A model generated the notes under the pieces. It was given only the letters and a program-made list of their open reading frames with translations. It ran no database searches and was not told the origin of the DNA. DNA of 64,000 nt from Heterodera schachtii (Eukaryota; Nematoda; Chromadorea; Rhabditida; Heteroderidae): NCBI GenBank assembly GCA_023374025.1, contig SIJG01000122.1, forward strand, positions 216,745 to 280,744, given 5' to 3'. Below, piece by piece: positions 1-11,095 of the stretch (position 1 is its first letter; each line of letters opens with the position of its first letter). A program made the position numbers and the translations under genes.

Positions 1-88
1 TAAATGATGAATAACTCATTTTTCATCATTTAAGAACATTTTCATCAATCGCCCAAGGTGTCTTTAGGGTTTAATGAGCCAAAGATTT

Positions 89-468
89 TCAGTAAAATTT
101 TTGTGGTGAGTGCTGAAACCCATGGAACCGTAAGAAAAAGTAATTTACAAAATAGTAAAATCCAAATGATTTTTACTTAGTCATTAAATAGTATATTATT
201 GTATGTATTTTAATAACTCACTTCAAAAAATTCGTTCTCTTCCTCACCAATGTTTTGGTATTGGTGTTGTTCAGGAGGAAAAGCCTCAGATTGGATTGTG
301 CCATCAATTTGCATGGATTCATCGCGTACACTTTGCTGAAATGATAATTTTATAACAATTTTAAAATTATTTATAATAATAATAATAATAAATAATAATA
401 ATTATTAAGATATTATCTTACATTCTCTTCTAACCCAGATAAATCCCAAATAATTTGATTGTTGTGGT
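89..468 (-). CDS. 3' end of an acidic-protein gene, three exons
   Basis: Three exons on the minus strand keep one frame: 468-422 (47 nt), 335-222 (114 nt) and 112-89 (24 nt, stop TGA at 91-89). Acceptors are TTTAAG, TTTCAG and GGTTTCAG; donors are GTAAGA and GTGAGT. The peptide runs HNNQIIWDLSGLEEN, QSVRDESMQIDG and so on to a Glu-rich stretch GEEENEFFE and a short tail HSPQKFY. It has no signal peptide or membrane segment in the visible part and is rich in Glu, Gln and Asn, so it is probably a disordered tail. The first exon begins in phase 1, so earlier exons must lie upstream (above 468). A candidate is at 1158-1214. I do not recognise the family. The splice phases and codon-like composition are seen directly; the function is unknown. 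Confidence 0.6.
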
Positions 469-1157
469 CTTAAATTAATACATGAATGTAATTATATTTA
501 AAATTAATAACCAAATGTGAAAAATTGTCGGAAAATTGGTGAAAACGCCATAATAAATTGGAGAACGAAATTTAGAATTAAAAATGTGCCCAACATTATT
601 CGTCTGGCTTTAAATACTGAAATTTAGTGGTATAATTACCATATTAAATATGTAAGCAATATTTTCAAAATATTTTTGGCACAGTTGCTTTCTCTCAGGC
701 AGTGCACTTATGATTAAAGGTTATTGACCTTTTGGGTGCGCGGTGTATGGTGGTCAATGGTGGGTCAGGTAGAGCAAATGCCATATTTTTATGGTTTGCT
801 GATTTTGGGTTGGGTGTAATGGAAATTGGCATGCCGGGTTGTTATGCTTTGATGATTTTCGATGGTGGGGATGGAAATTAATTTCCATAATGCATAAACA
901 TTTATATGAGTTTTTGGCTTAAACTCACATTTCATAAATAAAAATGCAATTACTTTGTCATTTATTCGCCGAAAAACTAATTCAATATGCAAATTTATAT
1001 GGTTGGATAGAATAAGCAATATTTTTAATTTTGAGAAATATTTTATTTATTTTATTCATTTTATTTTTCTGTTTTTTTTTACCTCCTCAGGGATATTTTG
1101 CCTCCTCAGGGACTTACATAATTATTATAGGTGTTTTTTAAAGATAAAATTCGGTAC
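469..1157 (-). other. Probable intron or intergenic span upstream of the 3' gene end
   Basis: If the exon at 1158-1214 belongs to the same gene, this is one 689-bp intron. A somewhat GC-richer block at 700-880 holds minus-strand open frames (one starts at ATG 872 and reads MEINFHPHHRKSSKHNN), but no combination of splice sites keeps phase with the exon at 422-468, so I could not place it in a gene. The rest is AT-rich with no clear signal. Confidence 0.3.
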
Positions 1158-1214
1158 CAAAAGTCCCTTTCCACTGGGACTGAAATGGCGGCTCTGAAAC
1201 CGAAGGGCGAAAAT
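1158..1214 (-). CDS. Possible additional exon of the gene ending at 89
   Basis: The minus strand reads FRPSVSEPPFQSQWKGTF between an acceptor ACCAAG and a donor GTACCG. It enters and leaves in phase 1, which is exactly what the exon at 422-468 needs. The block is clearly GC-richer than its surroundings. The plus strand of the same block is also open (KSLSTGTEMAALKPKGENL), so the strand is not certain. Read as part of the downstream gene it would lengthen an acidic, proline-containing protein of unknown role. Confidence 0.35.
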
Positions 1215-1441
1215 CTTGGTGGGTAACTACTTAGTTAACAAAGTTTTATTTTTAATTAATAACTAAAATATATTTCTGTAATAGTCTTGAATTTCAAATT
1301 TTTTTAAACTTTATTCTAACTTCAATCATATTCATTAATTAGTCAATTTGAGGACATTTTGTTGTATTATGGGAATCAGCCTTTTTCAATCATTACAAAA
1401 TTACAAATTTTATTGTGCCTTATTTATTTTTTATCCATTAG

Positions 1442-1530
1442 ATTGTTTCCATAAAATCATAAAAAAACTCATCCGGAAAGAAAGGCTTCAGAACGCCTTG
1501 CAACTACCGCGTGTAGTGGCCAAGGAGCGA
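1442..1530 (+). CDS. Candidate internal exon, unknown protein
   Basis: An acceptor ATCCATTAG is followed by an open frame reading HKIIKKLIRKERLQNALQL then PRVVAKER, with a donor GTGATA right after. The basic, helix-forming composition (KKLIRKERLQNAL) and the higher GC content suggest a real exon. The minus strand is broken by stops in all frames, so plus is the better reading. No partner exon with a matching phase was found with certainty. The next GC-richer block is at 1823-1975. I do not recognise the product. Confidence 0.35.
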
Positions 1531-1822
1531 GTGATAATTTTCTGATAATTGAAAATTTATTCATTCAAGCTAAATAATTTCTCAGACAGAAAACCGAAGA
1601 TATTCATTTTAAAAAAATTATATTTTAAAATATTATAACTTTGGTGTCTTCTTTTCGGTTTTTAATTAATTAATTATTAAATATAATTTTTTATATTATG
1701 AAGCACATATATTAATGCCCTTTTTAAAAATTTATTTTATTATTTTTGCGAACGCACTGATAACGATTTTTCTTTTTTATAAAACTATTGTAATAAAAAT
1801 TCAGCAATTTTGCACTTTTAAA

Positions 1823-1975
1823 ATGTTTACCATCATGCCTGTGCTCGGGCGCCTTGCAGACATTTTCGTCGACGCACACTTGCACACAGACAATTGCGTA
1901 CGGACATTTGTGGACAATTTCTCATGCTTATCGCGAAGATACCAGCATCTTATTTTAACCATTGAAATTAATTAA
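1823..1975 (+). CDS. Candidate coding block, strand uncertain
   Basis: A GC-rich island inside AT-rich DNA. On plus, ATG 1823 opens MFTIMPVLGRLADIFVDAHL, then a stretch with two cysteines, to TAA at 1973-1975. On minus, a frame with several cysteines is also open (KCPYAIVCVQVCVDENVCK) with an in-frame stop just upstream. Either could be an exon; composition alone cannot decide. The island ends 33 bp before a hAT-type element. Confidence 0.25.
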   Translation: MFTIMPVLGRLADIFVDAHLHTDNCVRTFVDNFSCLSRRYQHLILTIEIN

Positions 1976-2008
1976 AGAATTTAAAATTAAGATTTCAAGC
2001 CTTATAAA

Positions 2009-2516
2009 TAGGGCTGTCAATTTTATGTAAATACATATTTTTTCCTGGCTTCTCCATGCTCTAAATAGCAGGAAAAACACTTCCTTTTTTGTGTTTGTGA
2101 ACAAAAATCGGGACTTTTATATTTTCATTTTTTTAACTTATTTTGAGGATTTTTTACGCAAATTTTTGGAAATCCTCAAAAAAAATCCAAAATTTCGACA
2201 AATTTTTTGCAGATATTTTCATTTTCATATTTTTTTCAAATATTTCGAGAAATTTTGAAAATTTATAGTGAAAAAATACAAATGAAAAATACCAAAAAAA
2301 TAATTTTTAAAATACTAAAAGTGATTCTAAGACTATTTAAGTAATTTTTATGGCATTTTGATGCCTATTTCCGCATTTACGATGATTTTTTTCCAAAAAA
2401 TAACCATTAAAAAAAATTTTTTATTTACATATTTGGTGTTTTTTATACATATTTTGAGATTTTTCTTACATATTTATGTACATATTTGGACCTCTTTTAT
2501 ATTTTTGACAGCCCTA
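2009..2516. mobile_element. hAT-type non-autonomous element, 508 bp, TSD CTTATAAA
   Basis: Both ends are visible: a 12-bp terminal inverted repeat TAGGGCTGTCAA at the left and its exact complement TTGACAGCCCTA at the right. The octamer CTTATAAA flanks it on both sides (2001-2008 and 2517-2524). An 8-bp duplication with a TAGGG terminus is the signature of the hAT superfamily. No transposase frame exists inside, so it is a MITE. Its inner ends repeat the word ACATATTT several times (for example 2426-2490). Confidence 0.9.
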
Positions 2517-2524
2517 CTTATAAA

Positions 2525-3175
2525 ATAAAAACAAAATTTTTATTTAGTTTCGCAGTCTCCATTTCATGTATTAATTTTTTTTAATTTTAGTGGTATATAA
2601 TTCATTTTGCAATATTAAATTATTTATTTTATAAGAAATTAAAATTATAAATTATAAAGAAATTTCTTTAAACTTTTATTTTTTCTTGTCATAGAGTGGC
2701 CATATTCATGGACTGCCACTCAGTATCTCATTTTTCGCTTAAAAAATTAATTTTCTTTATTTGAGCAAATTTAACAATAATTATTTAATTAGATTTAATT
2801 TTTTTGAAACTGGATAGTGGAAACTTATCATTATTTTTATTTTATTGGATCATAATATTTTACTTGCATGTCTCATTATGTACATCATTAAAAATTTTAT
2901 ATTTTTGTAAAATTATATTTTATATTATAATTAATCGTCGTGATGCAAAAGATTTTTGTGGTTTTAATTTTGTAATTCAAAAACAATTTTTTAATATTTT
3001 TGATAATTGATATTTCTTAAAATATTTTCTTTCCAATCCATTATTTTTATTAAAACCTTTAACAATTTCATGCGCTAAATATTTATTATTCTAAAAAATT
3101 TTTTGGTCCATATTTAAAAATAATTTAAAAATTAAGTGACTTTATGTGTTTTGTTTGAATTTCAGCATGTAATAT
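2525..3175. other. AT-rich span, no supported gene
   Basis: T-rich on the plus strand. The only long frame (2804-3010) has the composition of random AT-rich DNA and is not supported. Confidence 0.5.
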
Positions 3176-3307
3176 ATGCATTTAAAAATTGAAGGATTTG
3201 CAAAAGACACAAGTGGAAACGTAAATTACGGAAGAATGTCATCATTTATCAAAAAATATGAGAATAAATGCATATTTTTAATAGTAAAACGGGACGCTAT
3301 TTCTTAA
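3176..3307 (+). CDS. Candidate short gene or exon, 43 codons
   Basis: ATG 3176 opens a 43-codon frame reading MHLKIEGFAKDTSGNVNYGR and on through SSFIKKYENK to TAA at 3305-3307. Composition is protein-like (GAC ACA AGT GGA AAC GTA AAT TAC), unlike the T-rich DNA around it. A good acceptor TTTCAG ends at 3165, but a stop lies between it and the ATG in this frame, so the ATG would be the true start or the acceptor a trans-splice site. A donor GTAAAA at 3284 could continue the gene. No family recognised. Confidence 0.3.
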   Translation: MHLKIEGFAKDTSGNVNYGRMSSFIKKYENKCIFLIVKRDAIS

Positions 3308-5334
3308 TATGGCATTTTTGAAATTTGAGGTAGTTTTTTAACACTTTTTAAAATGTTGGAATAATGTGTCTTATTTAATTTTACGATTATTATTTCAAAA
3401 AAATTTGAATAAATTTGCTGAATTCACAAGGATATATATTTAGTTTTAATTTTATGGTCCTTCTTAAACTCGAATCGTTGCATCCATCATATAATTTTAA
3501 AATTTTTAACTTTATCACATTATGTTTATTATTTAAGCTATTAATAAATTAAAATAGCACTTTATTTTGATGTTTTTAAGAAAATTTTCAAAATATTTTG
3601 TTTTATTAATAAATTTTTAATCGGAGGTTTAAATTCTATAAATTTCGAACAACTGATTGAATTCTCAGGAATACAATAACAGACCTTTTCTTCTTTTTAC
3701 AGTTTATATAGTTTTTAATTTGAAATTATTTTTTTGGTGAGCTTTTCAATATAAACTTTAGAGTTAATTTTTATTATTTCTGCATTATTTATTGACTTAA
3801 GAATAAAATACCAAACCAATAAATAATTATTGTGGTGGTTTAAATATATAAACTTTCTGAATTACAAATTTCTGATAACAGTCGTTCGGGGTGCATAATA
3901 TTCCTGATACAAAAGAAATTTTCTTTGGAATTTTTTTTTTCAATTTGCCAGAAGTTGATTCACTACACTCGGTGTTAGGTTTCTATTTTTAAATAACTTT
4001 TTTAAAATTTAATTAGTTAATGTTCGGCATGTTTTTAAGCTTAAAGTAGAAAAATGCTTTTAAATATAATAATTAAAGTTCATTTTAAAAAGATTTCACA
4101 AAAAGAACCCTATTTTTTTCCACATAGATTAGGAAAATATATTTTAAAGTATTTTTTTATTAGGAAATATATTTTTAAAGTATTTAAAAATATTTTTTTT
4201 TTAAATTTTTTACAAAATAATCGATTGATTAAGAAATTAAGTTGTAATCATATTTACTTTGTATATTTGGGGTTTTTTTTTTAATTTTCCGTTTATATGT
4301 TCATAATTAGTTATTTGTTATTTCTTTTTAATAATAGCTCGTACATTAAATAATGATGCCACATAATCGTGTTTTCTTATAACTGCCACTTAATCAATTC
4401 CGAAATTACTCATCAGGAAATTTCCCTTCTTTTACTTTAACCACTTAGAAATGATATTTTTGCTAATTAAGCATTTTGTTCATATACTTTGTCACCACCT
4501 GAAATTGGGGCAATTTGGGTTGACTTATCAAATCTGGTGAATTTAGACAGTTTTTATCTAATAATTCTTGTCATATTGCAAAATGAACATAAATTTCCCA
4601 AATTGCGGGCGGGGGGGGGGGATTTTCCAATATTCTTAAAACTCATTAAATTTAAACTAAAAAACTCAAATAGCTAAATAAGAATGACAAAGCTGTTTAA
4701 AAAGAAAAAAATATAAAATCAAGATAATTTTAAAATTTGAGAAAAATCGAAACTTTACTAACTTTGGACTTATTTTAGCATAAAATGCCAATTTTCAAAA
4801 AAGTTATATTTTTATTATATTTTCAAAAAAATATTCAAGAAATTAAATTTTTAAAATTTTTCGGTACTTTGAATCAAAAGGGTTGCTTCAATAGAGGATT
4901 TTTTGAAAAAATGTCCAAATTGCACAGCTTGAAATGCTAAAATATGCACAAATATGCATATAAGTCGCGAAATATGTGCAATTCTGCATATAGAAATACG
5001 TCCTAGAAGCTTAAAACAAGCTAAAAACATGTTTTCCTGCGTTTCAGACTTCCCAAAGTCCAGGTAAAATATGCTTTTGTATAGAATTGACAACCATAAA
5101 TATGAATGTCATTAAATTCTATTTATAATTAAAGTTGGGATTAGGCTGCAAATAATTCGGAAGAAATGTTTGAGAACATTATTTTATTTTTTTGTCATTG
5201 TTAAAACTTTTTTGTGTAAGTGAAATACATACCTCGCAAAATGATTTTAATTTACCTAAAATCGATGGAAGATTGGATGGGTTCGTGTGAAAAATGCATT
5301 GTCATCAATATTATGTACGCACTCAGTCCAACCA
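3308..5334. other. AT-rich span with a poly-G tract
   Basis: No supported gene. Contains an 11-base G run at 4611-4621, rare in DNA this AT-rich. A weak exon-like stretch at 4486-4534 (LSPPEIGAIWVDLSNL before a GTGAAT) is too short to call. Around 4930-5000 ATGCAC/ATGCATAT words recur, as in the hAT MITE at 46773. Confidence 0.4.
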
Positions 5335-5412
5335 ATGGCGTCCTTTTTCATCGTTTTTAAAGGCGTCGCATTTCCAAGCGATGCCATAGAACACATAAGT
5401 GCAGCGAAGTGA
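5335..5412 (+). CDS. Candidate coding block, both strands open
   Basis: The plus strand reads MASFFIVFKGVAFPSDAIEH then ISAAK and stop. The minus strand reads RCTYVFYGIAWKCDAFKND to a stop at 5323-5325, as the end of a 62-codon frame starting at 5511 with a hydrophobic N-terminal segment. The block is GC-richer than its surroundings and its end (GCGAAGTGAGAGAAAGAGAT-like) recurs at about 6849, so it may be a repeat fragment. Strand and function are undecided. Confidence 0.25.
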   Translation: MASFFIVFKGVAFPSDAIEHISAAK

Positions 5413-5878
5413 GAGAAAGAGATAAAAACGATTAATGAAAATAAAGAGGAGAAAGACAGAGACAGCGAGAGAGAGATGAAAGAATTTTACGATGAAGTCA
5501 TGGTCATACACAGGGCTGGCAGATCTGAGGCTTTAGCCTCATTTTGTGGTTTTTTGATAGGTCAATGAGGCTAAATTTTCAAAATGAGGCTTTTTGTGGT
5601 TTTTTGAGAATTTTTAGGAATTTAATGGGTTTTTTGAGAAATTTTGATGCTTTTTGAGGCTTTTGGGGAATCGTAAGAGTAAATTAAATTTTATGTTTAA
5701 TTTTGATAAATTGGCATAATGTTTGACAATCATTTAATTTGAATTTTGGTTTTTAATAGAGTATCAAACGGAAATCTCACGCAAATTAGCCAGAAAATTA
5801 AATTTTTTCAAAAATCCAGAAATTATGAATTTTTTAAAATGAAAATCTGCTAAAAATATGGTCAAAATTCCCAATTTC

Positions 5879-5905
5879 CCGGCGGCGCCTATCGGCTCCG
5901 CCGGA
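5879..5905. repeat. GC-rich hairpin module, copy 1
   Basis: GGCGGCGCC, loop TATC, GGCTCCGCCGG: an imperfect inverted repeat with a 4-base loop. First of ten copies in the window. Confidence 0.8.
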
Positions 5906-6011
5906 CCCTAAAAATCCTTTTTCTTTTTTTTTAATCTAAAAATTGCAAAATTTAGGTGTTTTTCTGGACAAAACCTGTTAACAAATCACATTAAAAATTA
6001 CAAAAATTTTT

Positions 6012-6037
6012 CCGGCGGCGCCTATCGGCACCGCCGG
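6012..6037. repeat. GC-rich hairpin module, copy 2
   Basis: CCGGCGGCGCC, TATC, GGCACCGCCG, 133 bp after copy 1. The same 133-bp spacing separates the two copies at 10489 and 10622. Confidence 0.8.
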
Positions 6038-6360
6038 ACTCTCTTCCCTCACAATTCTCAAAAGTTCTTGGAAAAAGCGCCGGCAAAAAAAAAAAAAAAA
6101 AATTCGATTTTCATGCTCAGAATATCACAAAAAGCTTTTTTAGCAAAAAATTGCTAAATTGATCATGGACAGTCAAAAATACAACTTTGAGCATTTTAAA
6201 CGTGTTTTGAATAAATTTGTAAAATGAGGCTTTTTGACCCAAAATGAGGTTTTTTGCATGCCTTTTTAAAACATTATTGATCCAAAAGAAGGAGAGGGAA
6301 AAGCGGGGGGGGGGGGGTTTGAGAAGGTAAATCCCCCGATTCGTTTTTGTAGATATACGG

Positions 6361-6470
6361 ACAATAACTGGACATCTCGCCAACTGACACTTGGCCAACT
6401 AAGCCAAATTCGAACGTCTCGCCAACTCACCCAAAATATGACATTTCGCTAACTGTGCCAAATTTCTATT
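6361..6470. repeat. Iterated word CTCGCCAACT
   Basis: Several degenerate copies of a GACATCTCGCCAACT-like word (6371, 6391, 6416, 6441) in about 110 bp. The pattern matches the iterated-word ends of other MITEs here, for example GGACTTTTCGACA at 50349. Probably one end of such an element; the partner end was not found. Confidence 0.5.
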
Positions 6471-7380
6471 AAATATTCAAATGAATTCGACAAACTGCAT
6501 GCATATGATTAGAAATTACAAGCGCTTGGGTCATTTAAATTAAGTTCCAAGATATTCGAACGAAGAGCCAGCGACAATAAATGGTCGGGAAGACTTGTAC
6601 GAAATCGAATAAATTTATCTATATTTCAAAAAAATTTTTTTGGCATAGTCCGATAAATTTCACTCTTCAAAAATGGCAAAGAACTAAAATATAGTTTAAC
6701 AATTTGACTAATTAATAGAAAAAATAAATAAAATTAATAAAGCAGATAAACAACATTTCGTTTTTTGTTTTTTCCTTCAAGCATTTTGGAATTTGCTGCA
6801 AAGTTGTGAAATTTCAACAAAATACAAACAAACATTATTATCCCGAAAGCGAAGAGTGAGAGAAAGAGATTTTTTTAAATCGAATTAAATTTAGAAAATA
6901 TACTATTTTATCTTGAACTAAATTTTTAAAAAGATTTCTCATTTTTTTGTTTATTCCTTTGTACCAATATAGAAATGTAGTTCAATCCTTTATTAATAAT
7001 TTTCAATTCGGGTGTATTTGTGTCATTAGTCTGTCATATTTGTTTGAAAGAAAAATATAAACAAGGGAACGAAAAACAAAAAATAAAAAAATAAATAAAA
7101 ATTTTAATGCATATTTAATATAAATTACGAACCGAAAAATTTAATGGCTCCATGAATTGATGAAAAATAAACAAAATTATAATGTACTTTTTTATTTTTA
7201 GATTAAAAATATTCCATAATCTTGGTTGATCCTGGTCGAGCCTGATAGTTTTCATATAAAAGAACATATAAAAATAAGGTATTTTAAACTTTATTTATTT
7301 ATTTAGAAAATTTTATATAGAGATTTTTTATAAAAAGTGTAACGTTTTTTTTTGCTAATTTAATTATTTTTTGTCATTAT
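6471..7380. other. AT-rich span, no supported gene
   Basis: No splice-consistent frame seen. A short purine-rich stretch near 6845-6870 matches one at 5400-5425. Confidence 0.4.
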
Positions 7381-7460
7381 AGTCGGTCGGTCGGTTTATG
7401 TTAAAAACCGAAAAAAAACCAAAACCGAAAAAACCAAAAAACTCAAAAAATTCTCGGAAA
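7381..7460. repeat. CGGTTTTT-family fragment
   Basis: Starts GTCGGTCGGTCGG and continues with iterated ACCGAAAAAAAACC words. The same low-complexity family occurs at 10245-10430 and 11358-11559, where it ends with a hAT-like terminus. Confidence 0.6.
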
Positions 7461-7961
7461 ATGCATCAATTACTTTGGATAGAAGTTTTTTCCAATGGTC
7501 TGTCTGTCATATATGCTTGAAAAATATTCGAATAATTAATAATTTTAGAAATAATTATCTTAAATTAATTTTGCAACTTTTAAAGTTATTTATATAATTC
7601 TTCTTGTAAAATTTCATTTATTTAGCTTTGAAATAGCATTTTTACAAATTATTTTTATCTATGTAATAATTATTAACTGAATTTATTGTATTAATTCGAT
7701 GTGTTTTTTTTGTTAAGTAAAATTATATAAATTTTAATATTATATTATCATTTTCATCCATTAAGAATTTTCACTTGTTATGCACGCAAAATCTTTTGTT
7801 AATTATTAAAGATAATTAAAATAAATATTTAAATTATTCTTTGGTCATATTTTGGCATAGCGTCCCCATTTACTTTTTTGCAATTGTTTAAAAAACGCTC
7901 CTTACCCTTTATTTCGGTGTTTATTTTTTATTTTTTGCTACTCATTAAAATAAATAATTAA

Positions 7962-8087
7962 ATTTTCTTATATTACTCTCTTCTTTTCAATTTTTATTCA
8001 ATTCCTCGCAAAGCTGAGCAATATCATTCTTTTGTAGTCCAAGCCTTAGACGGAATTTTCACTTTTACAACAATGTTTATGAAATGA
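7962..8087 (+). CDS. Candidate 3' exon, unknown protein
   Basis: The plus strand has an open stretch ending FNFYSIPRKAEQYHSFVVQA then LDGIFTFTTMFMK and TGA at 8085-8087. The second half (8010-8087) has clear coding-like composition; the first half is T-rich and may be intron. No start codon or partner exon was identified. The minus strand is closed by stops here. Unknown function. Confidence 0.3.
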   Translation: MFLYYSLLFNFYSIPRKAEQYHSFVVQALDGIFTFTTMFMK

Positions 8088-9650
8088 CATAAATTTCCGA
8101 TTAGTGCGTGAGGGTATAAATGATTCATTTTTACTTTTGGCTATTAATTATCTCCTATGCCGAATAAAGTAAGAATAATACAAAAGATTTTTTAATAAAT
8201 AAGGTGAGCTCTTTGCTGTTGTTAGCAATATTTTAATTCTATGTTGGAATTTGTTCCATGGCGCTAGCTAAATTAAAATATATTAAAAAATTTTAGTTTT
8301 GTAAACAAAAAACAAAACGAGTTTAATTTTATAAGTAAAAACAAAAAGCACGGTTGATTTCCTAAAGCTTTAATACTAAATTTATATATAGAAAATCATA
8401 TGTTTAATTTAGAGTTTGTTTGGCGCAATTTTTTTAGTTTCATAATATAAGCTTTTAATATTTTTAAAATATATTTAATGTAGCGCTCATTTGGCGTAAT
8501 GTTCTTAGTTTCATTATGATTTATCTTAATCACACTTTTATTGTTATAGTTTTCGGAATTTTAGTTTTTTCTTCAATTCTCTTTTATCTTTTATTTAGTT
8601 TAGCACAAATTGTTTTTAAAATTTTTTATTTATACTTTATATTGTTTTAATAAAAGCTGTTGATATGATTATTTTTAGGTAAAATGATAAAAGCAACTTA
8701 AAAAATACATAATTTTTTTATTAAATATAACCCTTTATCACTGTCATCTTTTAATTTAAATATTTGGATATTTTTAAATTAAAATAAATACTATAACTAC
8801 AACATAAATTTCTTTAAATTTTATTTAGTTATATTACCAAATTTGGTTTACACAGTTGACTTTTATTTTTTTAATTTAAGAGTAATTTTTATATGTATTT
8901 TTTTCCGGGGGGTTGACTATAGTACACCCGAAATTGCTTTTCGAATTTGCAGGGAGTTTTGTTTTTATTTATTCATCAGGCATTTCATAATACAATTTCT
9001 TTATTTATATATAAATATATATGAATTTTTTACTTTTCATTGTGCCTTTGCTTTAATATTTAATTTAGTAAATGTTCATTTTTATATGTAAAAATTATAA
9101 ATTACCACTAATACATTGCTAGTAGTACAAAATTGTATTTAAATACTTTTTCATTTAAAATTTAATTAATTTCCGTTTTCTTCAGTTAAAGTTGCATTTT
9201 TTTATATAGTTTCAGAAAAAATTTTCATTACTATACTTTATATTCTTTAATAAATAAATTTACTCACTCAATTTATTTGCTTTTTTATATATTTTTATTA
9301 TATTCAATCCTAGTCATAAATTCTTGAATCTATCGATTCTGCGCTCAAAGACTTGTTCATCCGTATTTAATTATTTTTATTCTAAAATAAATATGCCATA
9401 ATTGCCATTTGCGATTTTTTTTTCCATCAATTTCCTTGGTTTTATTTGTTTTGGCTAGAAATTTTTATTATTAAATTTATTGTTTATTAAGAAAAGCATA
9501 CTATTTCATTTTAGGTTAAAGTTACTTTAAAAAGTAGCTTATGTACAGTAGAAAAATCAGTCAGCTGTTGACACAATTACGATGTCTTCTAATATTTCCA
9601 TTTAATTTAAAATATAAATTAAAATAAATTTGTTTTGTTTATTATAAAAA
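8088..9650. other. AT-rich span, no supported gene
   Basis: T-rich plus strand. The frame at 8843-9091 is built of TTT/TTA/ATA codons and looks like chance. Confidence 0.4.
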
Positions 9651-9726
9651 GGTAGGGCTTCTTTTTTAGGCACAAAAAATCGCGAAATAGCCAACTTAAA
9701 GAACCTTATCAAAGTGTAGTAGAAAT

Positions 9727-9797
9727 AGGGAATTGAACCCGAAAAAAGGTAAAAAAAACTTTTACCTAATCAACGCTTTACCAGCTAAGCTAAGCGC
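9727..9797 (-). pseudogene. tRNA-derived pseudogene or SINE-like fragment
   Basis: On the minus strand an A-box-like TTAGCTTAGCTGGTAAAGCG (about 9794-9775) is followed at tRNA spacing by a B-box-like GGGTTCAATTCCC (9740-9728). A CCC/GGG T stem is present. The two sides of an acceptor stem do not pair (left TGAAGCGC, right ATTTCTAC) and the anticodon arm is not clear. It is therefore a decayed tRNA or the head of a tRNA-derived SINE. A hAT-like start GTAGGGCTTC lies at 9652. Confidence 0.5.
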
Positions 9798-9800
9798 TTC

Positions 9801-10244
9801 ACATATTTTTTCAAAAAAATAGGAAATGGTTTTGATTTTCAATTCTTGTATCACTATATCAAGTAAAAAAGCAAAGAATGCAATCAGATAATGGGAAAAA
9901 AGAAAGGTGAAAAAATATTCTTCGGTGTTTTTGCAATAAAAAACAACTTCATTAAAATCTCACTCGGAATATAAGCGATATTCTTAATGTTTTTAAATTT
10001 AAAACTATTCTTCCTTTATATACATTTGTTTTTAAAGCAAATAAAAATTTTTGGACTTCTTTTGAATATATGCAAATATTATAGAGCAATGTGATTTAGC
10101 ATCATCTTATTTTTTTTCTTTTGTGTTTAAGACTTCGTTAAAGCAAAGAATCCATGAGTTATATGATTAATAAATACGTATCTATCATATTTAGAATAGA
10201 ATTATATTAATGTATAAGAATTTTGAAGTTTTGAATAAATAATT
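9801..10244. other. AT-rich span, no supported gene
   Basis: Nothing recognisable. Confidence 0.4.
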
Positions 10245-10440
10245 TTGCTTTTTTTTTTTTCGGTTTTTTTCGGTATTTTTCGATTTTCGGTTTCGGTTTT
10301 TAACCGAAAAAAACCGACCGAGAAATTTTTGAGTTTTTCGGTTTTTTTCGGTTTCGGTTTTTTTCGGTTTTTTAACCGAAACCGTTCGACCGAAATAATT
10401 AAAAAACCGAAACAATCGACCGACTTTTTTGACAAATCAG
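10245..10440. repeat. CGGTTTTTTTCGG low-complexity palindromic repeat
   Basis: Iterated CGGTTTTTTTCGG words with an internal palindromic centre (TTTTAACCGAAACCGTTCGACCGA). The same block, in direct orientation, recurs at 11358-11540, so the two may be arms of one composite element of about 1.3 kb. The long reading frames here (10191-10469) come from the repeat and are not genes. Confidence 0.7.
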
Positions 10441-10488
10441 TTGGCCATTTTTTTAACAAAATTCATTAAAAATTCTTAAAATTTTCCT

Positions 10489-10513
10489 CCGGCGGTGCCT
10501 ATCGGCACCGCCG
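10489..10513. repeat. GC-rich hairpin module, copy 3
   Basis: Perfect 9-bp arms GGCGGTGCC and GGCACCGCC with loop TATC, followed by a C run. Confidence 0.85.
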
Positions 10514-10621
10514 ACCCCCCCAAAAAGCTATCTTTTCTTAAAAAATTAGTGCAAAATCTCAAAATTTGGTATTTTTAGACAAAATCTGCTAACAAATAGC
10601 ATTAAAATTACAAAAAAATTT

Positions 10622-10649
10622 CCCGGCGGCGCTTATCAGCACCGCCGGC
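10622..10649. repeat. GC-rich hairpin module, copy 4
   Basis: CCGGCGGCGCTTATCAGCACCGCCGG-type copy, 133 bp after copy 3; both arms carry compensating changes at one position (GCGCT / AGCAC, with one mismatch). Confidence 0.8.
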
Positions 10650-10673
10650 CCTAAAGTTATGGCTAGAGTTGGC

Positions 10674-10760
10674 AATTAAGGCACCAAAAAGCGCAAAATG
10701 GCACTGAAAAAAGGCACAAACATCACGAATAAGGCACGAAAAAAGGCATTTAAATTTTTT
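10674..10760. mobile_element. hAT-like MITE end with iterated AAGGCAC words
   Basis: TAGAGTTGGCAATTAAGGCAC followed by repeated GGCACNAAAAA words. This resembles the ends of other elements here in organisation, not in sequence. No opposite end found. Confidence 0.4.
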
Positions 10761-10815
10761 TTATTAATGATTTTTAGGGAGCAAAACACGTAAAACTAAT
10801 TCAAAAAACTTAATT

Positions 10816-11013
10816 TTGGGCGCTGGCGTTTGGGCGCGGCCGTTTGGGCGCCAGCATGTTTTTCAACTATAACTTTCTATAACTTTTTTCTATGTCATCC
10901 AAATCCAAATTTTTGGTAACATTCGAAATCTTAATATGTTTATAGGCCAGCGCCCAAACGGCCGCGCCCAAACGCCAGCGCCCAAACGGCCGCGCCCAAA
11001 CGCGTGGGTCCCG
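10816..11013. mobile_element. Foldback-like element with iterated GCGCCCAAACG arms
   Basis: The left arm (10816-10856) holds GGGCGCTGGCGTTTGGGCGC words. The right arm (10945-11013) carries the complementary GCGCCCAAACGCCAGCGCCC words and ends CGTGGGTCCC. Arms made of a 13-14 bp tandem word resemble foldback elements. A related right end lies at 45517-45570. The left arm lacks the GGGACCCACG terminus, so it is probably truncated. Confidence 0.65.
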
Positions 11014-11095
11014 AAAAAAATGAATTTTGGCGAACAATTTTTGTGAAAATTTTTCAATTCATAAAGGTATATTCTCTGAATTTTTTAGATCATTT

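Larger units (their letters stand above)
5513..6290. mobile_element. hAT-like MITE carrying two hairpin modules, right end not found
   Basis: Begins CAGGGCTGGCAG, a hAT-type terminus, followed by iterations of the word TGAGGCTTTTTG / GTGGTTTTTTGAG. Two GC-rich hairpins lie inside at 5879-5905 and 6012-6037, followed by a GGAAAAAGCGCCGGC tail. The words return near 6225-6260 (AAATGAGGCTTTTTG), suggesting the right side, but no complementary terminus is visible, so no target duplication can be scored. The exact right boundary is inferred. Confidence 0.5.

Noticed and set aside
5513..6420. Complete hAT boundaries for the 5513 element
   Set aside because: No complement of CAGGGCTGGCAG was found downstream, so only the left end is called.
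9727..9797. Intact tRNA gene
   Set aside because: A and B boxes are present, but the acceptor stem does not pair and the anticodon arm is unclear.
10191..10469. Three long frames on both strands
   Set aside because: They are translations of the iterated CGGTTTTTTTCGG repeat; all frames are open because the repeat lacks stop codons.
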